Shown here: in pieces, positions 6,619 through 6,666 of the stretch | Position numbering within the stretch: the first letter of the stretch is position 1 | Layout of the letters: every line of letters starts with the position of its first letter | NCBI GenBank assembly: GCA_913060845.1 | Contig: CAJXVF010000130.1 | Coordinates: 1-6,666, forward strand | Reading direction: 5' to 3' | From: an uncultured Alphaproteobacteria bacterium | GTDB lineage: Bacteria > Pseudomonadota > Alphaproteobacteria > Bin95 | Length of the DNA stretch: 6,666 nt | Program-made: the position numbers and the translations under genes | Notes under the pieces: model-generated | Told to the model about the DNA's origin: nothing | Database searches by the model: none | Seen by the model: only the letters and a program-made list of their open reading frames with translations

Positions 6619-6666
6619 CTGTCTCTTATACACATCTCCGAGCCCACGAGACCTCTCTACATCTCG
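6619..6666. other. Untrimmed Illumina Nextera adapter at the contig end
   Basis: 6619-6637 is CTGTCTCTTATACACATCT, the 19-bp Tn5 mosaic end in read-through orientation. 6638-6652 is CCGAGCCCACGAGAC, the rest of the Nextera read-2 arm. 6653-6660 (CTCTCTAC) is in the index position and matches the i7 index I recall as N707. 6661-6666 (ATCTCG) is the start of the P7 flow-cell arm. Translated in the open frame this gives the well-known contaminant peptide SLIHISEPTRP. These 48 bases are synthetic and should be trimmed. Confidence 0.98.

Noticed and set aside
6244..6666. A novel membrane permease with an RTX domain and a unique C-terminal peptide SLIHISEPTRP
   Set aside because: The terminal peptide is translated Nextera adapter, and the RTX segment differs in composition and joins at a glycine-rich microhomology, so an artefact explains it better.
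1..6666. CRISPR arrays, tRNA or rRNA genes, transposase genes or attachment sites
   Set aside because: No regularly spaced repeats, cloverleaf sequence, rRNA-like stretch, transposase or recombinase motif was seen; the only transposon-derived sequence is the synthetic Tn5 end in the adapter.

Overview
The window looks like the end of an assembled contig from a moderately GC-rich Gram-negative bacterium, probably an alphaproteobacterium. That lineage is an inference from protein style and from the order Do protease, OmpR-type regulator, histidine kinase, which I recall as common in Alphaproteobacteria. All convincing genes are on the + strand.

Layout: the last 29 codons of an unidentified gene (2-91); a 165-bp intergenic region; a complete periplasmic serine protease of the DegP/HtrA family (257-1816); a dyad and a GC-rich hairpin; an OmpR/PhoB-type response regulator (1896-2567); a 179-bp spacer with a large REP-like hairpin; a membrane histidine kinase (2747-4123); and a secreted Sel1-repeat protein (4200-5429). 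The Sel1 frame appears to be broken near its 3' end, with a probable continuation in another frame up to 5709. The last gene is the N-terminal half of a TauE/SafE (TSUP) membrane permease starting at 5770.

The protease, regulator and kinase form a plausible envelope-stress module. The kinase would sense a periplasmic signal, the regulator would act on transcription, and the protease would degrade or refold damaged envelope proteins. The Sel1 protein may be a periplasmic partner, but nothing in the sequence proves this.

The 3' end is not trustworthy biology. At about 6244 the permease frame runs, without a stop, into RTX calcium-binding nonapeptide repeats of clearly lower GC (45% for 6301-6600 against 58% for 5941-6240, hand counts). 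From 6619 to the last base the sequence is Illumina Nextera adapter: transposase mosaic end, adapter arm, an 8-base index and the first bases of the P7 arm. The apparent permease-RTX fusion ending in SLIHISEPTRP is best read as an assembly or library chimera with untrimmed adapter, not as a new fusion protein. I found no convincing undescribed system. The real points of interest are the hairpin splitting the two-component pair, the probable frameshift in a low-GC part of the Sel1 gene, and the artefactual contig end.
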